NCBI RefSeq assembly: GCF_902506265.1 | Contig: NZ_LR733556.1 | Span: 1,493,755-1,557,754 of the forward strand | From: Flavobacterium sp. 9AF | GTDB lineage: Bacteria; Bacteroidota; Bacteroidia; Flavobacteriales; Flavobacteriaceae | Length of the DNA: 64,000 nucleotides | Direction: 5' to 3' | In this document: in pieces, positions 23,564 to 31,524 of the stretch | Layout: every line of letters starts with the position of its first letter | How positions within the stretch are numbered: position 1 is the first letter of the stretch | The notes under the pieces: generated by a model | Databases searched by the model: none | Told to the model about the DNA's origin: nothing | The model's input: the letters and a program-made list of their open reading frames with translations, nothing else | Program-made: the position numbers and the translations under genes

Positions 23564-26500
23564 ATGAAGATTTATCGTATTTTGAAACTTTTTTTAGTTT
23601 TAATTCTGCTTTTTTCATGTTCTAAAGACAGCAAAAATTTTAATTCTGATCCTTCTCTCTTTAAAGAATACATCTTGAATTTTAGTTCTGGACTAGTATC
23701 TGCCAAAAGCGATATTAGAATAGTTTTGGCTTTTGACAATGCAAATTGGACTCCGAATAAACAGTTGGACAACGATCTTTTTACCATAAATCCTAAAGTA
23801 GACGGAAAAGTAATTGCTCTTTCTACTAATACACTTGCTTTTGTACCTAATGAAGCATTAGATTCTGACAAGGAATATCAAATCACTTTTCATTTATCTG
23901 AGGTAAAAGATGTAAAAGATGAATTGGAAGAATTTAATTTCACAATAAAAACAATCAAACAAGATTTTATTGTATCTACACTAGACCTACAGTCTTACAG
24001 TAAAGATTATATGTATCTAAATGCTGTTTTAGCAACTAGTGACGTTTTAGATTTAGAAAAAGCAAAAAAACTGATTAAAGTTACTCAAAATGGAAAAGAT
24101 ATTCCAGTAAAATTTGATAAAGAATTGAGTAATAGTAAAGAATTTAAATTTGTAATAGACAGCATTCAACGTTTCGTAGAAGACAGCAAGATTATTATAA
24201 ATTGGGATGGCAAAGAAGAAGGGATCGAACAGAAAGGAAGTTTAGAATATGATATTCCTGGAAAGAATAACTTTAAAATAATTAATGTAGAAGTCCAAGA
24301 GGATGACAATCAAGTGTTATGGATTAATTTTTCTGATCCTCTAAAAAAAGGACAAGATTTTGATGGATTAGTAGAAGTTGAATCTACATCAGATTTAAAA
24401 TTTTCTACTGCGGGCAATCTTTTAAAAGTGTTTTTTAATGAACCTCTAAAAGGTGAATTATTAATAGAAGTGTTTCAGGGAATTCAAAGTGAGGATGGCT
24501 ACAAAATGAAACAAAATTTCTCACAAAAGGTCTCTTTTGAACAAATCAAACCTGCTGTACGTTTTATAAAAAGCGGAACTATTTTACCTAGTTCTAATAA
24601 TTTAAAGATCAATTTTGAGGCGGTTAACCTAAGTGCTGTTGATGTTAAAGTATATAAAATTTTTAAAAACAATATCCTTCAATTCCTTCAAGATAATGAG
24701 ATTAATGGAAATAGAAATCTCCAAAAAGTTGCAGCGCCAATAGCAAAACAAAAAATACTTTTAAAAACTAACAATCTAACTAATTATAGTAAATGGGGTG
24801 CCTATGCTTTAGATTTAGCTAAAATTATTTCTCCTGAACCAGGCGCTATTTATCGTGTAGAAATAGGATTTAATAAAAAATATTCCTTATATAAATGTAC
24901 CTCTTCCGACGACGAAGAAGCAATTGAAGATGATGAACAAGAAGATGAGGGGGAAGTAAGAAGTGCTAATAATTATTATTACGATGATTATTATTATGAC
25001 GATTATGATTGGTATGAAAGAGAAAATCCTTGTGATAATTCCTATTATTATAGAAACAATATTGCTACTAATGTTATTGCAACTGACCTTGGTGTAATTG
25101 CAAAAAGAGGAGAAAATGGTTCTTATGTATTTGCTGTTAATGATATTATTTCCACTAATCCTATTTCAGGCGCAAATATTGATTTATATGATTATCAACA
25201 ACAAAAACTAGCTTCAATTTCTACTAATGGAGATGGAATTGCAACCACTGAAATTAAAAGATATGCTTATTTTGCTATCATTACTAAAGATAATAACACG
25301 ACTTATATAAAACTAGATGAAGGCCAATCTCTATCGGTAAGTAACTTTGAAGTAAGTGGTGAAGCATTACAAAAAGGATTAAAAGGCTATATATATGGAG
25401 AAAGAGGTGTTTGGCGACCAGGAGACACCTTGCATATTGCCTTTATGTTGAATGATAATGAAAATAAATTACAGAATACACATCCAATAAAGTTTAAACT
25501 GTCTGATCCAAGAGGAAAACTAATGTATCAAGCAGTTCAAAAATATAATGAAAACAATCATTATAAATTTAAAGTTGTAACAAAAGAAACGGATATTACT
25601 GGAAATTGGGAAGCAAAAATAAGTGTTGGAGGAGCGCAATTTTTTAAATCCATTAAGATTGAAACTATTAAACCAAATAGACTAAAAATCAAAAATAGTT
25701 TTGCAGATGCTCAAATATCGGGAAGTAGTCCAAATAAAGGGAACTTGCAAGTTAATTGGCTTCATGGTGCAGTTGCTAAAAATTTAAAAGTAGAAATGCA
25801 AGCTAAGTTTATGAAAGAGCAAACTAGCTTTAAAGGATATAGTAATTTTGATTTTGATGATGAAGTAAGAGATTTTTACACAGAAGAAGTAAATGTTTTT
25901 TCTGGCAAAGTTGATGAAAATGGTAAGACAGAAGTAGTTTTAAAACCAGAAATTACCAGTCAAGCTCCAGGAAAACTAAAAATAGTAATGCAAACTAAAG
26001 CTTATGAAAACGGAGGCGATTTTAGTACGGATGTAGTAACAGCTAGTTTTTCACCCTATCAAACTTATGTTGGATTAAAAAGCCCTGAAGCAAATAAATA
26101 TGGAATGCTGGAAACAGATAAAATAAATCGTTTTGAAATAGTTACTCTTTCAGAAAATGGAAAACCTAAAGCTGTAAAAAATTTAGAGATTAGAGTGTAT
26201 AAAGTGGAATGGAGATGGTGGTGGAATAACGATGGAGATAACTTGTCACGATATAATTCTGACAATGTTACAACTGCTTACAAAAACTTTACGGTTTCTA
26301 CAAATAGTAGTGGAAAAGGAAGTTTTCAATTTCTAGTTCCTGAAGAAGATTGGGGAAGATATTTAATTAGAGTGGTAGATCCAAATGATGGTCACGCAAC
26401 AAGCACTACTGAATTGATAGATTGGCCTTATTGGTCTGGAAAAACAAAATCTGGTCAAGGTGATATGGCCAATATGTTAGTATTTACATCTGACAAAGAA

Positions 26501-29068
26501 AAATATGCAGTTGGCGAAAAAGCAATTGTTTCATTCCCGTCTAGTGAAGGAGGAAGAGCTTTAATTTCTTTAGAAAATGGTTCAAAAGTAGTACAAACAC
26601 TTTGGACAAATACCACAAAAGGAGAAACAAAAGTTGAAATACCTGTTACACCTGAAATGGCTCCAAATGTATATGTAAATATTACTTTATTAAAGCCTCA
26701 TGCTTCAACTATTAATGATACACCTATCAGAATGTATGGGATCATACCTATTGAAGTGGTTGATAAAAATACAATTTTAGAACCACAAGTAGTGATGCCA
26801 GAAGTTTTACGCCCTGAACAAAAAGCAACCTTGAAAATTAGTGAGAAAAATGGCAAACCTATGACTTATACTGTCGCCATTGTAGATGAAGGCTTATTGG
26901 ATCTAACCCGATTTAAAACACCAAATGCTTGGGATAAATTTTATTCTAAGCAAGCATTAGGAGTTAAAACTTGGGACATATATGATGATGTAATAGGCGC
27001 TTATGGCGGAAAAATAAATCAAATTTTTAGTATTGGTGGTGACGAAGATTTGGGAGGAGGAAAAGCGAAAAAAGCCAACCGTTTTAAACCTGTTGTAATC
27101 TATTTAGGACCTTTCAAATTAGAAAAAGGACAAACTAAGTCTCACACAATTGAAATGCCAAATTATGTAGGATCCGTTCGTACTATGGTCGTTGCTGGAG
27201 ATATTACTGCAAATGCTTATGGTAGTACTGAAAAAACAACACCAGTTAGAAGTCCTTTAATGGTTTTAGCTTCTGTACCAAGAAAAATATCTCCTAACGA
27301 GAAAATCACTTTACCAGTGACCGTTTTTGCGATGGAAAAGAATGTGAAAAACGTGACGGTTCAAGTGAAAACGAATAACGGAATTCGAATTTTAGAGTCA
27401 GCAAAACAACAAATAAACTTTAGTTCACCTGATGAAAAAATGGTATATTTTAACTTAGAAGTTGGAGATATCACGGGAATAAGTAAAATTGAAGTAGTGG
27501 CTACTTCGGGCTCAGAAAAAGCATCTTTTCCAGTAGAATTAGATATAACTAATCCTAACCCAGAAACAACAGATTTCAAGGATTTAATTTTAGAACCAAA
27601 CACAACAAAATCTGTTAGTTGGGAAACCTTTGGCGTTACTGGGACAAATAATGCTAGAATTGAAATTTCTTCTTTCCCAACTATCGATTTTAATAGACGA
27701 TTAAAATATTTAATCCAATATCCTCATGGTTGTGTAGAACAAACTACATCTAGTGTCTTTCCACAATTGTATTTAGCTGATGTTGTTGCTATAGACGATG
27801 AACGAAAACAAAAAATACAATATAACATTAATCAAGGCATTCAAAGATTAGGTAGGTTTCAAGTTTCAAATGGTGGTCTTTCCTATTGGCAAGGCGATGG
27901 CTCACCAGATGATTGGGGAACTTCATATGCTGGTCATTTTATGATTGAAGCAGAGAAAAAAGGATATGTACTACCTTCTGGATTTAAACAAAAATGGGTG
28001 GCTTATCAACAAAGACAAGCTAAACAATGGAGATATAATGTAAGCTATTACAATGATTTTGCTCAGGCCTATCGTTTATATACATTGGCTTTAGCAGGTG
28101 CTGCCGATTTAGGCTCTATGAACAGATTAAGAGAAACTGTTGGAATTTCAAATGAATCTAAATTACGTTTAGCAGCTTGTTACGCCATTGTAGGACAAAA
28201 TACCGCTGCACAAAAATTAATTACTTCAGTAGGCACATTGGATTATAATTCTAAAAATTATTATTACTATTATGGTTCTGAAGACAGAAGCAGAGCCATG
28301 TTGTTAGAAACCTATCTTTTAATGGATAACAAAACAAAGGCTTTTGAAATTGCTAATATCTTAGCTAAAAATCTTTCTTCTGAACAATACATGAGTACAC
28401 AAACAACTGCTTATTCGCTTTATGCTATGTCAAAATTTGCTATTAAGAATGGTGAAAAAGGAGTGAATGTTGGTATAAATTTTGGTGGAAAATCCGAAAA
28501 TTTAGCTACTCAAAAATCGGTTATAGATAAGAAATTAGAAGTCAATAAAGGAAAATATGCGGTAACAATAAAAAATAATAACAAAGGAACTGTGTATGTT
28601 AGAGTTTTAAATAGTGGAGTGCTACCTATTGGAGAAGAAAAAGAAATTCAAAAGAATTTAACAGTGGTTGTGTCTTACAAATACAAGACAGGAGGAACTA
28701 TTAATTTTAATGCTATTGAACAAGGATCTGAGATTATGGCACAAATTACGATAAGAAATAATGGTTCTGAAAGAATGGATAATATTGCTTTAACTCAAAT
28801 AGTTCCTTCTGGGTTTGAAATTATGAATTCTCGTTATACCGATTTTGGTAGTCAAACTGACAATAAAGCAGATTATATTGATATTCGCGATGATAGAACT
28901 AATTTTTACTTTAGTCTTGGAATAAATGAAGCCAGAACGTTTACTATTTTATTAAACGCTTCATTCTTAGGGAACTATTATTTACCAGGAATCCAATGTG
29001 AGGCAATGTATGATGATAATTATATCGTGAGAAATAAAGGACAGTGGATAAATATCATAAAAGACTAA
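23564..29068 (+). CDS. Alpha-2-macroglobulin family lipoprotein (YfhM-like)
   Basis: This 1834-aa protein begins with a lipoprotein signal peptide ('LVLILLFSCSKDSKN', lipobox cysteine). It carries MG domains throughout, the MG2 region 'GYIYGERGVWRPGDTLHIAF', the bait-like region, and the thioester motif C1390-V-E-Q1393 in 'YPHGCVEQTT', followed by the alpha-helical toroid ('GGLSYWQGDGSPDDWGTSYA'). Bacterial A2Ms trap foreign proteases in the periplasm and usually pair with PbpC, as here: the pbpC start overlaps this gene by 25 nt. Unusual is an Asp/Glu- and Tyr-rich low-complexity insert at about residues 446-497, bracketed by C445 and C490. Confidence 0.94.
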   Translation: MKIYRILKLFLVLILLFSCSKDSKNFNSDPSLFKEYILNFSSGLVSAKSDIRIVLAFDNANWTPNKQLDNDLFTINPKVDGKVIALSTNTLAFVPNEALDSDKEYQITFHLSEVKDVKDELEEFNFTIKTIKQDFIVSTLDLQSYSKDYMYLNAVLATSDVLDLEKAKKLIKVTQNGKDIPVKFDKELSNSKEFKFVIDSIQRFVEDSKIIINWDGKEEGIEQKGSLEYDIPGKNNFKIINVEVQEDDNQVLWINFSDPLKKGQDFDGLVEVESTSDLKFSTAGNLLKVFFNEPLKGELLIEVFQGIQSEDGYKMKQNFSQKVSFEQIKPAVRFIKSGTILPSSNNLKINFEAVNLSAVDVKVYKIFKNNILQFLQDNEINGNRNLQKVAAPIAKQKILLKTNNLTNYSKWGAYALDLAKIISPEPGAIYRVEIGFNKKYSLYKCTSSDDEEAIEDDEQEDEGEVRSANNYYYDDYYYDDYDWYERENPCDNSYYYRNNIATNVIATDLGVIAKRGENGSYVFAVNDIISTNPISGANIDLYDYQQQKLASISTNGDGIATTEIKRYAYFAIITKDNNTTYIKLDEGQSLSVSNFEVSGEALQKGLKGYIYGERGVWRPGDTLHIAFMLNDNENKLQNTHPIKFKLSDPRGKLMYQAVQKYNENNHYKFKVVTKETDITGNWEAKISVGGAQFFKSIKIETIKPNRLKIKNSFADAQISGSSPNKGNLQVNWLHGAVAKNLKVEMQAKFMKEQTSFKGYSNFDFDDEVRDFYTEEVNVFSGKVDENGKTEVVLKPEITSQAPGKLKIVMQTKAYENGGDFSTDVVTASFSPYQTYVGLKSPEANKYGMLETDKINRFEIVTLSENGKPKAVKNLEIRVYKVEWRWWWNNDGDNLSRYNSDNVTTAYKNFTVSTNSSGKGSFQFLVPEEDWGRYLIRVVDPNDGHATSTTELIDWPYWSGKTKSGQGDMANMLVFTSDKEKYAVGEKAIVSFPSSEGGRALISLENGSKVVQTLWTNTTKGETKVEIPVTPEMAPNVYVNITLLKPHASTINDTPIRMYGIIPIEVVDKNTILEPQVVMPEVLRPEQKATLKISEKNGKPMTYTVAIVDEGLLDLTRFKTPNAWDKFYSKQALGVKTWDIYDDVIGAYGGKINQIFSIGGDEDLGGGKAKKANRFKPVVIYLGPFKLEKGQTKSHTIEMPNYVGSVRTMVVAGDITANAYGSTEKTTPVRSPLMVLASVPRKISPNEKITLPVTVFAMEKNVKNVTVQVKTNNGIRILESAKQQINFSSPDEKMVYFNLEVGDITGISKIEVVATSGSEKASFPVELDITNPNPETTDFKDLILEPNTTKSVSWETFGVTGTNNARIEISSFPTIDFNRRLKYLIQYPHGCVEQTTSSVFPQLYLADVVAIDDERKQKIQYNINQGIQRLGRFQVSNGGLSYWQGDGSPDDWGTSYAGHFMIEAEKKGYVLPSGFKQKWVAYQQRQAKQWRYNVSYYNDFAQAYRLYTLALAGAADLGSMNRLRETVGISNESKLRLAACYAIVGQNTAAQKLITSVGTLDYNSKNYYYYYGSEDRSRAMLLETYLLMDNKTKAFEIANILAKNLSSEQYMSTQTTAYSLYAMSKFAIKNGEKGVNVGINFGGKSENLATQKSVIDKKLEVNKGKYAVTIKNNNKGTVYVRVLNSGVLPIGEEKEIQKNLTVVVSYKYKTGGTINFNAIEQGSEIMAQITIRNNGSERMDNIALTQIVPSGFEIMNSRYTDFGSQTDNKADYIDIRDDRTNFYFSLGINEARTFTILLNASFLGNYYLPGIQCEAMYDDNYIVRNKGQWINIIKD

Positions 29069-31452
29069 TCTTTAAACCAAAAAGGTTTTTGAAACTAGTT
29101 AAACATTTAATAACATTTCTAAAAAAGCATAAAATTAAAACAACCATAGGAGTACTTCTTATGGTTGTTTATTATTTTTCTTTGCCCAAAGTTCTATTTG
29201 CCTCTAATTATACAACTGTCATAGAAAGTAAAGAAGGGCAATTTATAGGTGCTAAAATCGCAGATGATGGTCAGTGGCGATTTCCTGAAAGTGATAGTGT
29301 ACCAAAAAAGTTTAAAGAATGCATAATTGCATTTGAAGATCAACATTTTTATAATCATTTTGGGTTTAACCCAATTTCAATGTACCATGCTTTTCAGCAA
29401 AATAGAAAAGCAAATAAAGTTGTTAGAGGAGGCAGTACTTTAACCCAACAAGTCATTCGTTTACATAGAGAAGGCAAAAAAAGATCTTATTTTGAAAAAG
29501 TTCTCGAAATTATTTTAGCAACTCGTTTGGAATTTCGACACTCAAAAGACAAAATTTTGCAATTATACGCTGCTCATGCTCCTTTTGGAAGTAATGTAGT
29601 AGGATTAGAAATGGCTTCTTGGCGCTATTTTGGTTTGCAATCCCATCAACTTTCTTGGGCTGAAGCTGCAACATTAGCGGTACTTCCTAATGCTCCTAGC
29701 TTAATTTATCCTGGTAAAAATCAAAAGAAATTATTAGCTAAAAGAAATCGTCTATTGAAAAAGTTGTTTCAGAATAAAATTATAGATAAGGAAACCTATG
29801 AATTAGCTTTATTGGAATCATTACCTCAAAAACCTTTTGCAGTTCCTCAAATTGCACCCCATTTATTGCAAAAAATTGCAAAAGAGCATCATGGAAAGAA
29901 AATCAAAACAACTTTACAATTAAATATTCAAGAACGTGTAAATGAAATTGTTACACAATATTACAATTTGTACAAACAAAATCAAGTGTACAACATTGCT
30001 GTTTTAGTAGTTGATGTAAAAACGAGAAATATAGTTTCCTATGTTGGAAATAGTCCAACAGATAGTAATCATCAAAAAGATGTCGACATTATTGAAGCAC
30101 CTCGGAGTACGGGCAGTATTCTAAAACCCCTTTTGTATGCTTCTATGTTAGATGATGGCGAAATTTTACCTAAAACATTAATTCCAGATATTCCAACACA
30201 AATCTCTGGGTATACACCCCAAAATTATGATTTGTCATATGACGGAGCAGTAGAAGCCAATAGAGCCTTAGCAAGATCTTTAAATATTCCTGCCGTTTTG
30301 ATGCTACAAGATTATTCTGTAACTAAATTTTATGAGCAACTACAGAAATTAAAATTACGTAATGTGAATAGACATCCCTCTAATTACGGACTTTCTTTAA
30401 TTTTAGGTGGTGCCGAGACCAATCTTTGGGATCTATGTCGTGCTTATTCTTATATGTCTAGTACACTAACGCATTATACAAAAACGCAAGATGAATTTCG
30501 AACAAATGAATTAGCCAATTTGAATTATAATGATGATTTGCAAATTGATTTTGGAAAACCGAAAACAAATAAAAATGTTTTTAGTGCAGGTGCTATTTGG
30601 CACACATTAAATGCAATGAAAGAAGTGAATCGTCCTGAAGGAGATGAGGCATGGCGATTTTATGATTCATCTATTGAATTAGCATGGAAAACAGGCACTA
30701 GTTTTGGAGGAAGAGATGCATGGGCTGTAGGAGTAACCCAAGATTATGTAGTAGGTGTTTGGGTAGGAAATGCAACAGGTGAAGGACGCCCTCTTCTTAC
30801 AGGAGTTGAAAGTGCAGCACCTATCTTATTTGATGTTTTTCGATTGTTCCCAAAATCAAATTGGTTTACAATTCCTTATAATGATTTAGAGGAAAAACTA
30901 GTTTGCAAACAATCCGGTTACTTGGCACTAGAAAATTGTGATGGGCAAAAACAATGGATACCTAAAAATGATAAAAAAACACAAAATTGCCCGTTTCATC
31001 AATTAGTTCATTTAGATAAAACCGAACAATTTAGAGTGAATAGCACCTGTGAAAACATAGATGAAATACATAATAAATCATGGTTTGTACTACCTCCTGT
31101 TATGGAATGGTATTATAAAAGTAAGCATATTAATTATAAAACACTTCCTCCATATCGAAGTGATTGTTTAGAAGGAACATTAGAAAAGAAGATGGATTTT
31201 ATCTATCCTAATGCAAATGCTAAAATTATATTAACCAAAAATTTTAGTGGTGAAATACAACCTGTCATTTTAAAAATTGCTCATACAAATCCTGATACAG
31301 AAGTATTTTGGTATTTAAATGAAACTTATTTAGGGAGTACTAAGACTTTTCATGAAAAACAAGTAATTGCGCCAACTGGAGATTACATTCTTACTGTTGT
31401 AGACGAATTTGGAACAGAAATTAAAAGAAAAATCACTATAGAAAAAGAATAG
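29044..31452 (+). CDS. pbpC: Penicillin-binding protein 1C
   Basis: This is a bifunctional peptidoglycan synthase anchored by one membrane helix ('TTIGVLLMVVYYFSLP'). The glycosyltransferase 51 domain has 'FEDQHFYNHFG' (E98) and 'RGGSTLTQQVIRL'. The transpeptidase has S358-I-L-K361 ('RSTGSILKPLLY'), an SxN motif in 'ARSLNIPAVL', and K549-T-G-T in 'AWKTGTSFGG'. A C-terminal BiPBP_C domain follows. It repairs or extends the sacculus and is the usual partner of A2M lipoproteins. The start is uncertain: GTG at 29044 overlaps the A2M gene by 25 nt, while an in-frame TTG at 29089, preceded by AAAGG, is an alternative. Numbering uses 29044. Confidence 0.95.
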   Translation: MDKYHKRLIFKPKRFLKLVKHLITFLKKHKIKTTIGVLLMVVYYFSLPKVLFASNYTTVIESKEGQFIGAKIADDGQWRFPESDSVPKKFKECIIAFEDQHFYNHFGFNPISMYHAFQQNRKANKVVRGGSTLTQQVIRLHREGKKRSYFEKVLEIILATRLEFRHSKDKILQLYAAHAPFGSNVVGLEMASWRYFGLQSHQLSWAEAATLAVLPNAPSLIYPGKNQKKLLAKRNRLLKKLFQNKIIDKETYELALLESLPQKPFAVPQIAPHLLQKIAKEHHGKKIKTTLQLNIQERVNEIVTQYYNLYKQNQVYNIAVLVVDVKTRNIVSYVGNSPTDSNHQKDVDIIEAPRSTGSILKPLLYASMLDDGEILPKTLIPDIPTQISGYTPQNYDLSYDGAVEANRALARSLNIPAVLMLQDYSVTKFYEQLQKLKLRNVNRHPSNYGLSLILGGAETNLWDLCRAYSYMSSTLTHYTKTQDEFRTNELANLNYNDDLQIDFGKPKTNKNVFSAGAIWHTLNAMKEVNRPEGDEAWRFYDSSIELAWKTGTSFGGRDAWAVGVTQDYVVGVWVGNATGEGRPLLTGVESAAPILFDVFRLFPKSNWFTIPYNDLEEKLVCKQSGYLALENCDGQKQWIPKNDKKTQNCPFHQLVHLDKTEQFRVNSTCENIDEIHNKSWFVLPPVMEWYYKSKHINYKTLPPYRSDCLEGTLEKKMDFIYPNANAKIILTKNFSGEIQPVILKIAHTNPDTEVFWYLNETYLGSTKTFHEKQVIAPTGDYILTVVDEFGTEIKRKITIEKE

Positions 31453-31455
31453 TTT

Positions 31456-31464
31456 AGAAAGTCG
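31456..31464 (+). promoter_or_regulatory. AGAAAGTCG site, copy 1
   Basis: AGAAAGTCG lies 60 nt before the start codon of the LytS-type kinase gene. The same nonamer occurs 59 nt before the LamG/T9SS gene at 35220-35228. A shared site for the LytTR regulator encoded between them is possible; the distances to the presumed -7 boxes differ, which weakens this. Confidence 0.28.
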
Positions 31465-31511
31465 GAAACTGTTTTCAGAAATAGTTTATCATTTTGTCTG
31501 TCCAAAAGTTT

Positions 31512-31519
31512 TATTTTTG
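31512..31519 (+). promoter_or_regulatory. Predicted -7 element of the LytS-type kinase gene
   Basis: TATTTTTG matches TAnnTTTG exactly and ends 5 nt before the TTG start codon, so the mRNA would be almost leaderless. This position supports starting translation at 31525. Confidence 0.45.
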
Positions 31520-31524
31520 AATAA

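Noticed and set aside
24960-25060. Tandem DNA repeat (TATTATTATGATGATTA-like) in the A2M gene
   Set aside because: The DNA is only loosely repetitive; it is better described as coding for a Tyr/Asp low-complexity loop than as a separate repeat element.
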